Shown here: piece after piece, positions 18,695 through 27,444 of the stretch | Layout: the number at the start of each line of letters is the position of its first letter | Numbering within the stretch: position 1 is the first letter of the stretch | Assembly: GCA_026983835.1 (NCBI GenBank) | Contig: JALSTH010000116.1 | Coordinates: 1-64,000, forward strand | Direction: 5' to 3' | DNA: 64,000 nucleotides | DNA from: Candidatus Zixiibacteriota bacterium | Lineage (GTDB): Bacteria > Zixibacteria > MSB-5A5 > UM-FILTER-46-8 | The notes under the pieces: generated by a model | The model's database searches: none | What the model saw: only the letters and a program-made list of their open reading frames with translations | What the model was told of the DNA's origin: nothing | Translations under genes and position numbers: made by a program

Positions 18695-19032
18695 TGTTAA
18701 GGTAGAATTTAGTGTTTTATTATTTAAAATAAAGTTTAATAGCAATTAAACAGTATTCTTCGACTTCTTTGTGTAGCCCTAACTTACCGAATGTTCCTTG
18801 AAAACATTATATCATCCTTCGAAATGCTGTCCTGACTCATAATTATAGGAGCTATGTCGAAATATAGGCTCATATTAACCCTGAACTATTATGTATTAGA
18901 GATTAGTTTTGCCAGTGCAAAATCATATCAAGATTAAACCGATTATCTAATTTTGTTAGGAGGTGATGAATAAATAACAGAATAAGTTTTATAATTAAAT
19001 TAAACTGAATGTTAAATTAACGAGGTGAGATA

Positions 19033-19515
19033 ATGATGCTAAGCTGGAAAAAGGCGATAATATTGCTTTTGGGAACAATTATCCTCTTCGGAACAGCAAC
19101 CGTTTCATACTCAGCGATGTATCCTGTTTCGGATCGCTGGATGGTTGCGCATTCCGATGTAATTGTTACCGGTAAGATAATATCAATCACCAGTAATTAC
19201 GAAAGCGACGGACTGATTTGGTCTTATGCCACTATAAGGGTCGCTGATCGAGTAATGGGGATAACGCCCGATGAAGTCATTTTCAAATATCAGGGCGGCA
19301 CAGTAGGAGAGGTAACTATGGGGGTCAGTATTTCTCCCAAATTCGAAATCGGCGAGGAAGTTTTGGTTTTCCTCAAAAATGCCGATGATGGAATGTTGGA
19401 GATCACCAACTGGAATTTAAGCAAGTATACTCTTGTAAATGGTTCTTTTCTCGAAAACGGAAAGACATATCGGGAGTATATCGATGAGTTAACCGAAATT
19501 ATAAAAGCCCGTTAA
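19033..19515 (+). CDS. Exported hypothetical protein paired with matrixin protease
   Basis: 160 aa, signal peptide; HSDVIVTGKIISITS...VLVFLKNADDG; 15 bp upstream of matrixin gene. Confidence 0.6.
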   Translation: MMLSWKKAIILLLGTIILFGTATVSYSAMYPVSDRWMVAHSDVIVTGKIISITSNYESDGLIWSYATIRVADRVMGITPDEVIFKYQGGTVGEVTMGVSISPKFEIGEEVLVFLKNADDGMLEITNWNLSKYTLVNGSFLENGKTYREYIDELTEIIKAR

Positions 19516-19530
19516 GGGAGGAGGAATAAG

Positions 19531-20862
19531 ATGATGAGAAAACTATCTATAATCATAGCAATCGTTCTCCTTCCGACATTAGTTTTTGCGTATGTAATTG
19601 GAGACGGTGATTGGACCTATAAAACCGATCCGATGGGTGAAAACATATACTTCAACCCCAACTGCGCCGATGGGGGCTGCGGGAGTGATGAGGATCAGAT
19701 AAATGCGCTTTGGCAGGGAGCAAAAGCCTGGCAGGATTGGGGGTTGGCTGAATTTGAATTCCCTTACGGCGGGACTACCACCCGCAATAGTGTATTATAC
19801 GACAATTGGAATATCGTCTTCTTTTCGCCTACCAGCAACGGTAGCGCCATAGCTGCTACTTATTACTGGGTAAGCTCCGGGAATATGACCGAATGCGATA
19901 TGATATTCTACGATGGTGCGTGGAATTTCAACGCCTATATGGGACCCTCCTATAACGAATTCGATGTTTGGGATATTGCCGCTCACGAATTTGGGCATTA
20001 TCTTCAATTAGATCATTCCCCATATTATTATGCTACGATGTACGCATATTCCAATGAAGGTGAAACCTACAAGCGTGATTTATATTCCGATGATATCGCG
20101 GGGATACAGGCTATTTACGGAATGCAGGATCCATTCTCGGTAATTCTGGAAACCAATGATGATTCCTACGCCCGTGTGTTCACCCAATCGGGGGGGAGCT
20201 TTTCTTTTACCGTGACCGCCTATAACAACACGAGTACCGGCAGGTATTTTCGAGCTACGATCGATTTGATATTACCTGATGGTTCAGAATATGGTCCTTT
20301 GATGAATGTCAACAGTGTTTATATCGGACCAAACGCAACCCTTACTTACAACTCCACACAAAATATTCCCGGCGGCGCTCCCGTAGGCGAATACAAATAC
20401 CGCGCCCGTATGCGCCATACCTCTTCGCCCTACGACGATTATGATGTAAGCTATTTTATGTTCTGGGTTAATGGGACTGCCAAAGGCAATATGGGTGATA
20501 TCAGCTATTGGAAGCTCCCCGAGGGGAATTTCGTCCCCGTTTACGAATCTCAAACCCCGGGATCGGACGGAAATGTCCCCGGAGTATTCGAGTTGAAGCA
20601 GAATGTTCCGAATCCATTTAATCCGACCACCAATATAAGCTTCAACCTATACGAAGATGCTTCGGTTACTTTGGAAGTTTATAACATTCGGGGCCAGAAG
20701 ATTAAAACTCTGATTGACAACAGGTATTCCGAAATCGGGCCTTATAGAGTCGTTTGGGATGCTACCGATAACAACGGCGCTCCGGTTTCGGCAGGCGTTT
20801 ACCTATATAAATTGGATGTAGGGAACAAGACAGCGGTTAAAAAGATGATCTTAATCAAATAA
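19531..20862 (+). CDS. Secreted matrixin-family zinc metalloprotease with T9SS/FlgD-like C-terminal sorting domain
   Basis: HEFGHYLQLDH zinc-binding motif with downstream ATMYAY; C-terminus QNVPNPFNPTTNISF...GVYLYKLDVGNKTAVKKMILIK. Confidence 0.85.
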   Translation: MMRKLSIIIAIVLLPTLVFAYVIGDGDWTYKTDPMGENIYFNPNCADGGCGSDEDQINALWQGAKAWQDWGLAEFEFPYGGTTTRNSVLYDNWNIVFFSPTSNGSAIAATYYWVSSGNMTECDMIFYDGAWNFNAYMGPSYNEFDVWDIAAHEFGHYLQLDHSPYYYATMYAYSNEGETYKRDLYSDDIAGIQAIYGMQDPFSVILETNDDSYARVFTQSGGSFSFTVTAYNNTSTGRYFRATIDLILPDGSEYGPLMNVNSVYIGPNATLTYNSTQNIPGGAPVGEYKYRARMRHTSSPYDDYDVSYFMFWVNGTAKGNMGDISYWKLPEGNFVPVYESQTPGSDGNVPGVFELKQNVPNPFNPTTNISFNLYEDASVTLEVYNIRGQKIKTLIDNRYSEIGPYRVVWDATDNNGAPVSAGVYLYKLDVGNKTAVKKMILIK

Positions 20863-20894
20863 TGTTCCCTAAACTTCAAATTACCCTTTCGGAT

Positions 20895-20924
20895 GGGGAG
20901 GATTTAAAATCCTCCCCTTTTTTA
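20895..20924 (+). terminator. Rho-independent terminator after matrixin gene
   Basis: GGGGAGGATTTAAAATCCTCCCC perfect inverted repeat followed by TTTTTT. Confidence 0.85.
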
Positions 20925-20967
20925 TTCCTCTTCCTCAAAAAGAATTTTTTACACCCATAAATTATTA

Positions 20968-20996
20968 TTGACTTTTTTATTCGTACATCTTATTGT
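20968..20996 (+). promoter_or_regulatory. arsR promoter (TTGACT-N17-TATTGT)
   Basis: TTGACT 20968-20973, 17-nt spacer, TATTGT 20991-20996, overlapping the ArsR operator. Confidence 0.55.
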
Positions 20997-21015
20997 TGAG
21001 CATTCATTCAATAAT
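20992..21015. promoter_or_regulatory. ArsR-type operator 1 (imperfect 11-2-11)
   Basis: ATTGTTGAGCATTCATTCAATAAT; shares half-site ATTGTTGAG with the site at 21323-21346. Confidence 0.55.
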
Positions 21016-21027
21016 AGAGGAGCTGAT

Positions 21028-21330
21028 ATGAAAAGCGATCCGAAAGAAAAGATACTAATGCGGATGGCGGAAATCTTTTTTGTGCTTTCCGATCCAACCC
21101 GTTTAAAGATTTTATATTCAATGCTGGAGAGGAGTATTCAAGTATCGGAAATAGCGGAATTTGTTGGGATGAGCGTATCTGCGGTGTCTCATCAACTGAA
21201 GCTGTTGAGGGATAAGCATCTGGTAAAGACTTTTCGGCAGGGGAGGAAAATATTTTATTCTTTGAACGATTATCATATCCCGGCATTATTGGCTTTAGCT
21301 CGGGAACATTCATCAGAAAGCAATTGTTGA
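21028..21330 (+). CDS. ArsR/SmtB-family metal-responsive repressor
   Basis: FFVLSDPTRLKILYSMLERSIQVSEIAEFVGMSVSAVSHQLKLLRDKHLVKTFRQGRKIFYSL; ATG at 21028 has SD AGAGGAG; the track start at 20968 lies in the -35 box. Confidence 0.9.
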   Translation: MKSDPKEKILMRMAEIFFVLSDPTRLKILYSMLERSIQVSEIAEFVGMSVSAVSHQLKLLRDKHLVKTFRQGRKIFYSLNDYHIPALLALAREHSSESNC

Positions 21331-21346
21331 GTATTTACTCAACAAT
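21323..21346. promoter_or_regulatory. ArsR-type operator 2 (perfect 11-2-11 palindrome)
   Basis: ATTGTTGAGTA-TT-TACTCAACAAT, overlapping the arsR stop codon, upstream of the P-type ATPase. Confidence 0.65.
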
Positions 21347-21379
21347 AGGCTTAGTTATAAATACTAATATAGGTGTTAG

Positions 21380-23728
21380 ATGGAATCAAAAGAGAGAAAT
21401 AAGTCCTGCAAATTGTCGGTCGAGGGTTTAGACTGTACCGATTGCGCCAGAAAAATAGAAAATGGGCTGGAGGAAATGGAAGGGGTGGGGAAAGCCAGAA
21501 TAAATCTTATATCCCAGACTGTGGAAATCGATTTCGACCCGAAATTAACCGTCGTAGGAAATATAACGGAGAAATTGGGCAAATTGGGATATCCGTCAAC
21601 TGCGATAGAAGAAAATGAATATACCCTCAAAGTCGAAGGGATGGATTGTGCCGACAAGGAAAGGATAATACGGAAGGCGCTTGAAGGGCTGGAATCACTT
21701 AGCGATATAAAGTTTGATTTGATAAATGAGCGTTTGACGGTGCGGATAAAGGCCGATCTGGAGCAAATAATCAAAGTAGTAGGAAAAGTCGGATTTAAGG
21801 CGGTACCGATTAACCCCAAATCGAAAAATATGCCTCAAAATCAAGGTAATACCGATATGATATCGACTGTGATCTCCGGAATAGCCGCCGTTTTGGGGAT
21901 TATTATGAAATTATCACATCTCCCCGAACCGCTGATAATCGGGATTTTGTCGGTGGCGATAATATCGGGAGGATATAAAATTGCTATCAAGGGGATAAAG
22001 GCTTCCCTCAGCGGGGTTTTGGATATGAATTTTCTGATGACCATAGCGGTTATCGGAGCGGTGGCGATAGGCGCATGGGAGGAAGGAGCGATGGTTGTTT
22101 TCCTGTTTTCGCTGTCTCATTTGCTCGAACGAAGGAGTATGAATCGCGCTCGGAGAGCTATTTCCGATCTGATGAATGTAACGCCTAAAACAGCCTTGGT
22201 TATCAAAGGTGATGAGGAGATTATCACCGATGTCGAAAAGATTTCCGTTGGTGAGACAATTATAATAAAGCCGGGAGAAGCCATCCCTTTGGATGGGGAG
22301 GTTATTGGTGGAGTTTCATCGGTCAATCAAGCTCCGATTACCGGAGAATCAATGCCTGTCGAGAAAAAAAGCGGGGATAAAGTTTATGCCGGCAGTCTAA
22401 ACAATAATGGCATACTTAAAGTCAAAGTTGACAAACCTTATTCCGATTCAACTATCGCCCGAATAATACATTTGGTAGAAGAGGCACAATCGAAGAGGGC
22501 ACCGATACAGCTTTTTGTGGATAGATTTGCGAAGTATTATACTCCATCCGTAGTAGTTGTCTCTATCCTTATCTCGGTTATTCCCACTTTGTTCTTCAAT
22601 CAGCCTTTCTACAGCTGGTTCTACCGATCCTTGGTTTTACTGGTTATCGCTTGTCCCTGTGCCCTCGTTATATCCACTCCCGTATCTTTTGTTTCCAGCT
22701 TGACGGCAGCTGCGAAAAACGGGGTCTTGATTAAAGGAGGGGCATATATCGAAAGGGCAGCCCATATTAATGCATTCGCTTTCGATAAAACGGGGACCAT
22801 CACCTATGGAAAGCCAATCCTAATCGATATCATTCCTCTCAATAATTTCAGCAAGGAGAAAATATTGGGCTTGGCGGCATCTTTGGAAAAATATTCCGAG
22901 CATCCGCTGGCGGAAGCAATAATAAATGGAATTGAAGGGAGAGGTATTCGTTTGCAGGAAGTTGATGAATTTTCCGCAATAACGGGAGCCGGCGTGGAGG
23001 GGATAATCAAAGGGAAAAAATATTATTTGGCGAATCATTCATTTTTTGAGAGGAGAGGAATTTGCGACGGCTCGGTACATCGGATTTTGGAGAAAGTGGA
23101 AAATAGCAATCAAACCGCAATCCTACTCGGAACCGAGAACAACTTGTATGGACTATTGGCGATTGCAGACGGTGTCAAGCAGGAAGCAGCCAAGACAATC
23201 ACTGAACTTAAGCGAATAGGGGTGGAAAAAAGTTTTATAATCTCCGGCGATAATCACAGAACAACGGAGGCCGTCGGTAAACAGGTCGGCTCGGATGCTT
23301 ATTACGGGGAGCTTCTTCCGGAAAATAAACTTGAAATCATAAGAGATCACAAGGCGGACGGTTTTAGAATCGCTATGGTTGGTGATGGTATCAATGATGC
23401 TCCGGCATTAGCCACTTCCGATTTGGGGATTGCGATGGGAACCGGTGGAACCGATGTCGCTTTGGAAACAGCCGATGTAGCGATTATAGGTGATGACTTG
23501 CGTAAAATTCCATTCCTGATCAGATTGTCGAAACAGACGATGAGAATTATAAAACAAAATATCTTCCTCGCATTGGGGATTAAAGCGATATTTATGATTT
23601 TGACATTTTTTGGGGCGGCGACTTTGTGGATGGCGGTTTTAGCCGACAATGGAGTTTCTCTTATGGTTATCTCAAATTCACTGCGTCTGCTCAGAACCCA
23701 AAAGATACTTAAAGCTTTTTCAATATAA
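21380..23728 (+). CDS. Zn/Cd/Pb-translocating P1B-type ATPase (ZntA/CadA-like)
   Basis: CPC motif (IACPCALVIST), DKTGT, GDGINDAPAL, C-terminal GIKAIFMILTFFGAATLWMAVLADNGVSLMVISNSLRLL; N-terminal HMA CTDC plus degenerate second HMA. Confidence 0.9.
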   Translation: MESKERNKSCKLSVEGLDCTDCARKIENGLEEMEGVGKARINLISQTVEIDFDPKLTVVGNITEKLGKLGYPSTAIEENEYTLKVEGMDCADKERIIRKALEGLESLSDIKFDLINERLTVRIKADLEQIIKVVGKVGFKAVPINPKSKNMPQNQGNTDMISTVISGIAAVLGIIMKLSHLPEPLIIGILSVAIISGGYKIAIKGIKASLSGVLDMNFLMTIAVIGAVAIGAWEEGAMVVFLFSLSHLLERRSMNRARRAISDLMNVTPKTALVIKGDEEIITDVEKISVGETIIIKPGEAIPLDGEVIGGVSSVNQAPITGESMPVEKKSGDKVYAGSLNNNGILKVKVDKPYSDSTIARIIHLVEEAQSKRAPIQLFVDRFAKYYTPSVVVVSILISVIPTLFFNQPFYSWFYRSLVLLVIACPCALVISTPVSFVSSLTAAAKNGVLIKGGAYIERAAHINAFAFDKTGTITYGKPILIDIIPLNNFSKEKILGLAASLEKYSEHPLAEAIINGIEGRGIRLQEVDEFSAITGAGVEGIIKGKKYYLANHSFFERRGICDGSVHRILEKVENSNQTAILLGTENNLYGLLAIADGVKQEAAKTITELKRIGVEKSFIISGDNHRTTEAVGKQVGSDAYYGELLPENKLEIIRDHKADGFRIAMVGDGINDAPALATSDLGIAMGTGGTDVALETADVAIIGDDLRKIPFLIRLSKQTMRIIKQNIFLALGIKAIFMILTFFGAATLWMAVLADNGVSLMVISNSLRLLRTQKILKAFSI

Positions 23729-25451
23729 TCACGGTGTAATCATCTGATTGAGGGGCTGTATCGCGGAAAGTTTTTAAATCATTCAACAGCTTGTTTGAAA
23801 TCTCTTTCGCAGGTAAATCTCGGGAGCTGTTGATTAAATCAATTAATCTATCGGTGCCGTATTCCTCCCCTGAAGGGCTGAATGTTTCCGTGACCCCATC
23901 GGTATAGAATAAAATCAGGTCGCCGTTATTCAGGAAAACAGGCCTCTCCACATAATTACAATTGGGAATAACTCCCAATGCCACTCCGCCTTCGGAAAGC
24001 TCTTCGACTTTGCCTTTCGATCGGAACAGTAATGGGGGATTGTGTCCGGCGTTTGAAAAAGTAAAAATCGAATTCTGGGAATCCAAAACGCCATAGACGG
24101 CGGTTACATAATTTCCGGATTCCACGCTTTCATAAATCAGGGAATTTACTTTTGAAAGAATTGTCCTTATGGCATAGTTGTTCCTTATTTCCGCTATCAG
24201 GCTGGCACGGAACGCCGCCATAATCAATGCCGCGGGGATACCCTTACCGGCGACATCGCCAATGGCTATACCGTATTGATTTTCCACGATTCTAATGAAA
24301 TCGAAATAGTCCCCGCCGACTTCAATATAAGAATGATTTAATCCATAGATATCATAACCGTCTATCTGCGGCTGCTCCTGCGGAAGGAAAGATAGCTGGA
24401 TCCGCCGAGCTATCTTCAATTCTTCTTCAAGCTCACGCTTACTTAAAATCTCATTATGAAGACGGGCTCGCTCGATTGCCACTCCAGCTTGAGAAGCGAA
24501 GGCTTCTAAAAGTGTAATATCTTCTTCGGTATATTTGTTGACCTCATCGGATTCGATGTTAAATACCCCTACAATGTGATTATCGCTTTTAATCGGCACC
24601 ACCATCTCGGAGGATGTATTTTTCCTGAACTTAAAATATCGGGAGTCGGCATTTACATCGGGGACCAAAACGCTTTTCCCGTTTTTCGCCACCCAGCCAA
24701 CCAACCCATCCCCCAACTTAAGTTTGATATTCTTCCGAAGCAATTCATCCCCACCCCTCGTTTTGGATTTCTCGAATTGGGGGGTCAAATCCCCCGTTTT
24801 CCGGTTTACAAGAAATATCCCCGCCATATCATAATCGATGACTTCGGATAAGCTATCTATAATTGTATCTAAAATCTCATCCAAACTTAAAGATGTATTC
24901 AGTTTTTTGCTTATCTCGAAAAGTATCTCTTTTTCCCGCCTATCTTTCTCCGATTTCTCTAAAAGTATCGCATTCTCAAGCGAAATAGCCATTTGGCCTG
25001 ACAAGGTTATCAAAATATCCAAATCTTCCCGGTCGAATAACCTCCCACCTTCGGGATTTAGCGCCTCAATAACCCCCAAAACCTTTTCCCGCCGTTTTAT
25101 CGGAACACAAATCAACGCACCCGTTTTGAAATCCGCCATATTCTCATATCCGGTGAAGAACCGGGGATCGGAGCGGGCATTATCGGTAATAACAGGTTCC
25201 CCCTTCTCTGCAACCCAACCGGCGATACCCTGCCCAAAAGCTAAATGGGAAGACCATATCTTGGGGTTATCTTCACCCGCCTTCAGGTATAAATCCAACC
25301 TATTTAATTTAGGGTTAATCAGGAATACGGAAACCGCCGCCGCATTCAAATACCGCAAGGTAAGATTGAGGATGTTCTCCAACAACGGCTTAATCCTTAA
25401 TTCGGAGTTTAGGGTCTCTGCGGCTTCCAATAAAAGGGCAACTTTATCCAT
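23709..25451 (-). CDS. GAF-domain SpoIIE-type PP2C serine phosphatase
   Basis: Two GAF-like segments; LPQEQPQIDGYDIYGLNHSYIEVGGDYFDFI...GDVAGKGIPAALIMA. Confidence 0.9.
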   Translation of the reverse strand: MDKVALLLEAAETLNSELRIKPLLENILNLTLRYLNAAAVSVFLINPKLNRLDLYLKAGEDNPKIWSSHLAFGQGIAGWVAEKGEPVITDNARSDPRFFTGYENMADFKTGALICVPIKRREKVLGVIEALNPEGGRLFDREDLDILITLSGQMAISLENAILLEKSEKDRREKEILFEISKKLNTSLSLDEILDTIIDSLSEVIDYDMAGIFLVNRKTGDLTPQFEKSKTRGGDELLRKNIKLKLGDGLVGWVAKNGKSVLVPDVNADSRYFKFRKNTSSEMVVPIKSDNHIVGVFNIESDEVNKYTEEDITLLEAFASQAGVAIERARLHNEILSKRELEEELKIARRIQLSFLPQEQPQIDGYDIYGLNHSYIEVGGDYFDFIRIVENQYGIAIGDVAGKGIPAALIMAAFRASLIAEIRNNYAIRTILSKVNSLIYESVESGNYVTAVYGVLDSQNSIFTFSNAGHNPPLLFRSKGKVEELSEGGVALGVIPNCNYVERPVFLNNGDLILFYTDGVTETFSPSGEEYGTDRLIDLINSSRDLPAKEISNKLLNDLKTFRDTAPQSDDYTVIILKKL

Positions 25452-25465
25452 AGTATCCTATACCC

Positions 25466-26653
25466 TCAAATTCTAAATAATACTTCTTCACGGTCGAATT
25501 GCCGCTTAGCTATGAAAACCGATAATGACGCCAATACGGCAGTCGATAAAAATACCAAGCCGATATAACCCCATTGAATGTTTCCCATAAGGGCTTCCTT
25601 CGCCACCAAACTGATATTGACGATTGGGACCAATGCTAACTTAAAATTTAGCTCGATGCCGGGGACAAATGAAATCATCGACGGTATGATCACAACCATC
25701 ATTGCCGGCGTCAGATAGCTTTGTGCTTCTTTATAACTTTTTGCAAACAGGGAAATAGTCATCAAGGTCGCGGAGAAAAGGCAGGATATCGGCAGCATCA
25801 AAAGTAAAAGCACAATAAAACTTAAGGGCTGTATCTTGAAAGCTATATCCGAACTTCCGGCCTCGAAATTCGCCATACCTATCTTCGCGGTTAGGGTGAG
25901 GGAAATCAAAGAAATCAAAGCAGTAATCATTGAGGCGGTGAAAATTGTCAGGAACTTGCCGGCAGCTATCTCCATCCTTGAAGCGGGTGAAGCAAGTATA
26001 GTTTCCAGTGTTCCTCTTTCCTTTTCCCCAGCCGTCAGATCAATAGCCGGATACATTGCGCCGACCATTGTTAAAATAATAATTATATAAGGGAGGAATA
26101 TCGCTAAAGCGTAGCCGGACATCTTTTCTTCCGAAGCGACATTTTCCGTCCTTACAGAGATCGGATTTAAAATATGGACATCCGCACCAAGAACCTTTAA
26201 CCGTTCGGAGACAACGCTATCTTTAAAGGCGGCAATTGATTTGGTTATCCTATTCCGAGCGAATTGGGATTTTATTTCCGCCGCATCATAATAAATTTTC
26301 ACAACCGCAGAATCTCCCATTTCCACCGCGGTCGCCGCCGATTCGGGGATAACTACCGCCGCTCCCAGAGATTTGTCCGCAATCGCCGATTTATAATCAT
26401 CAACCGAAACAACTTCCAACCCATCGGTTGAAGCAATATATTCCGAGAGCCGCGGATAATTATCGGCACCCTCGATAGCTATCTTATGGGTTTCCGCCTT
26501 TGTTTTCTTTAATTGGGAACCGACAATAGTGGACATACCGACGGTCATCAGCGGGATAAGGAGTAATGGCACAACAATCATCGAGATTAGTGTCCGCCTA
26601 TCCCTTAAAACATCCAGGAATTCCTTTTTGTATATCGTTTTTACTTTGTTCAT
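25466..26653 (-). CDS. ABC transporter permease (NatB-like)
   Basis: KEFLDVLRDRRTLISMIVVPLLLIPL; AGEKERGTLETILASP. Confidence 0.88.
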   Translation of the reverse strand: MNKVKTIYKKEFLDVLRDRRTLISMIVVPLLLIPLMTVGMSTIVGSQLKKTKAETHKIAIEGADNYPRLSEYIASTDGLEVVSVDDYKSAIADKSLGAAVVIPESAATAVEMGDSAVVKIYYDAAEIKSQFARNRITKSIAAFKDSVVSERLKVLGADVHILNPISVRTENVASEEKMSGYALAIFLPYIIIILTMVGAMYPAIDLTAGEKERGTLETILASPASRMEIAAGKFLTIFTASMITALISLISLTLTAKIGMANFEAGSSDIAFKIQPLSFIVLLLLMLPISCLFSATLMTISLFAKSYKEAQSYLTPAMMVVIIPSMISFVPGIELNFKLALVPIVNISLVAKEALMGNIQWGYIGLVFLSTAVLASLSVFIAKRQFDREEVLFRI

Positions 26654-27387
26654 ATCACCTCGCGAATCGATTCGATAAATATATTATCGAGGTCTTCCAT
26701 TCCCGTTTCGGAACGCATTTTATCTATACTGCCGGAACGGATCAGCTTGCCGCGATGAATAATTATTATTTCATCGCAGACCTTTTGAGCTTCATACATC
26801 ATATGCGTGGAAAATATGACCGCTCTGTTTTGAGATTTGGCTTCATAGATAAGCTGCACAATATTCTCCGAAGCGATAATATCCAAACCAGCGGTAGGCT
26901 CATCCATTATAAGGACTTTGGGGTTATGCAGCATAGTGCGAGCTATAGAGACCTTTTGCTTTTGGCCGGTAGAAAGTTTGTCGATTTTGGTATCCAAAAA
27001 CTCTTTCATATCGAGTTGTTCGGCGAACTTCTCCAATCGCTTATTGGATTCCTTCTTGGGAATATCATACAGCTCGCCAAAATAACAAACCAACTCACGG
27101 GGAGTTAAGCGGCGATATAGTCCCGTATCCCCGGAAAGAAACCCTATCCTCTCTTTAGCCCTATCCGGTTTTTCCAAGATATTAATACCGTCGATAAACG
27201 CAGTTCCCGAAGTAGGCTTCAGCAGTGTAGCCAATATCCGAAGGGTCGTTGTTTTGCCTGCCCCGTTTAGTCCCAAAACTCCTAAAATCATCCCCGATTT
27301 ACACTCGAAGGACAAATTATCAACAGCGATTATTTCTCCCCTCTTTTTATCCCTAAATATTTTAAGCAGAGATTCAACCTTTACCAA
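26650..27387 (-). CDS. ABC transporter ATP-binding protein (NatA-like)
   Basis: GLNGAGKTTTLRIL Walker A, STGQKQKVSIAR signature, VLIMDEPTAGLD; ATGA overlap with permease. Confidence 0.93.
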   Translation of the reverse strand: MVKVESLLKIFRDKKRGEIIAVDNLSFECKSGMILGVLGLNGAGKTTTLRILATLLKPTSGTAFIDGINILEKPDRAKERIGFLSGDTGLYRRLTPRELVCYFGELYDIPKKESNKRLEKFAEQLDMKEFLDTKIDKLSTGQKQKVSIARTMLHNPKVLIMDEPTAGLDIIASENIVQLIYEAKSQNRAVIFSTHMMYEAQKVCDEIIIIHRGKLIRSGSIDKMRSETGMEDLDNIFIESIREVI

Positions 27388-27444
27388 CTCAACTTCCTTT
27401 TACCGTTTTTGGTGTTAATATAATATATAATATTCCAGTTGGAA

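Noticed and set aside
18966-18977. Mini-ORF ATG AAT AAA TAA after a perfect SD
   Set aside because: Spacing between SD and ATG is essentially zero and the ORF has three codons; not reported as a gene.
24838-25476. 212-aa plus-strand ORF
   Set aside because: Antisense to the GAF/SpoIIE phosphatase with strong family motifs; low-complexity Ser-rich translation typical of a shadow ORF.
26566-27108. 180-aa plus-strand ORF
   Set aside because: Antisense to NatA/NatB-like genes; no recognisable motifs.
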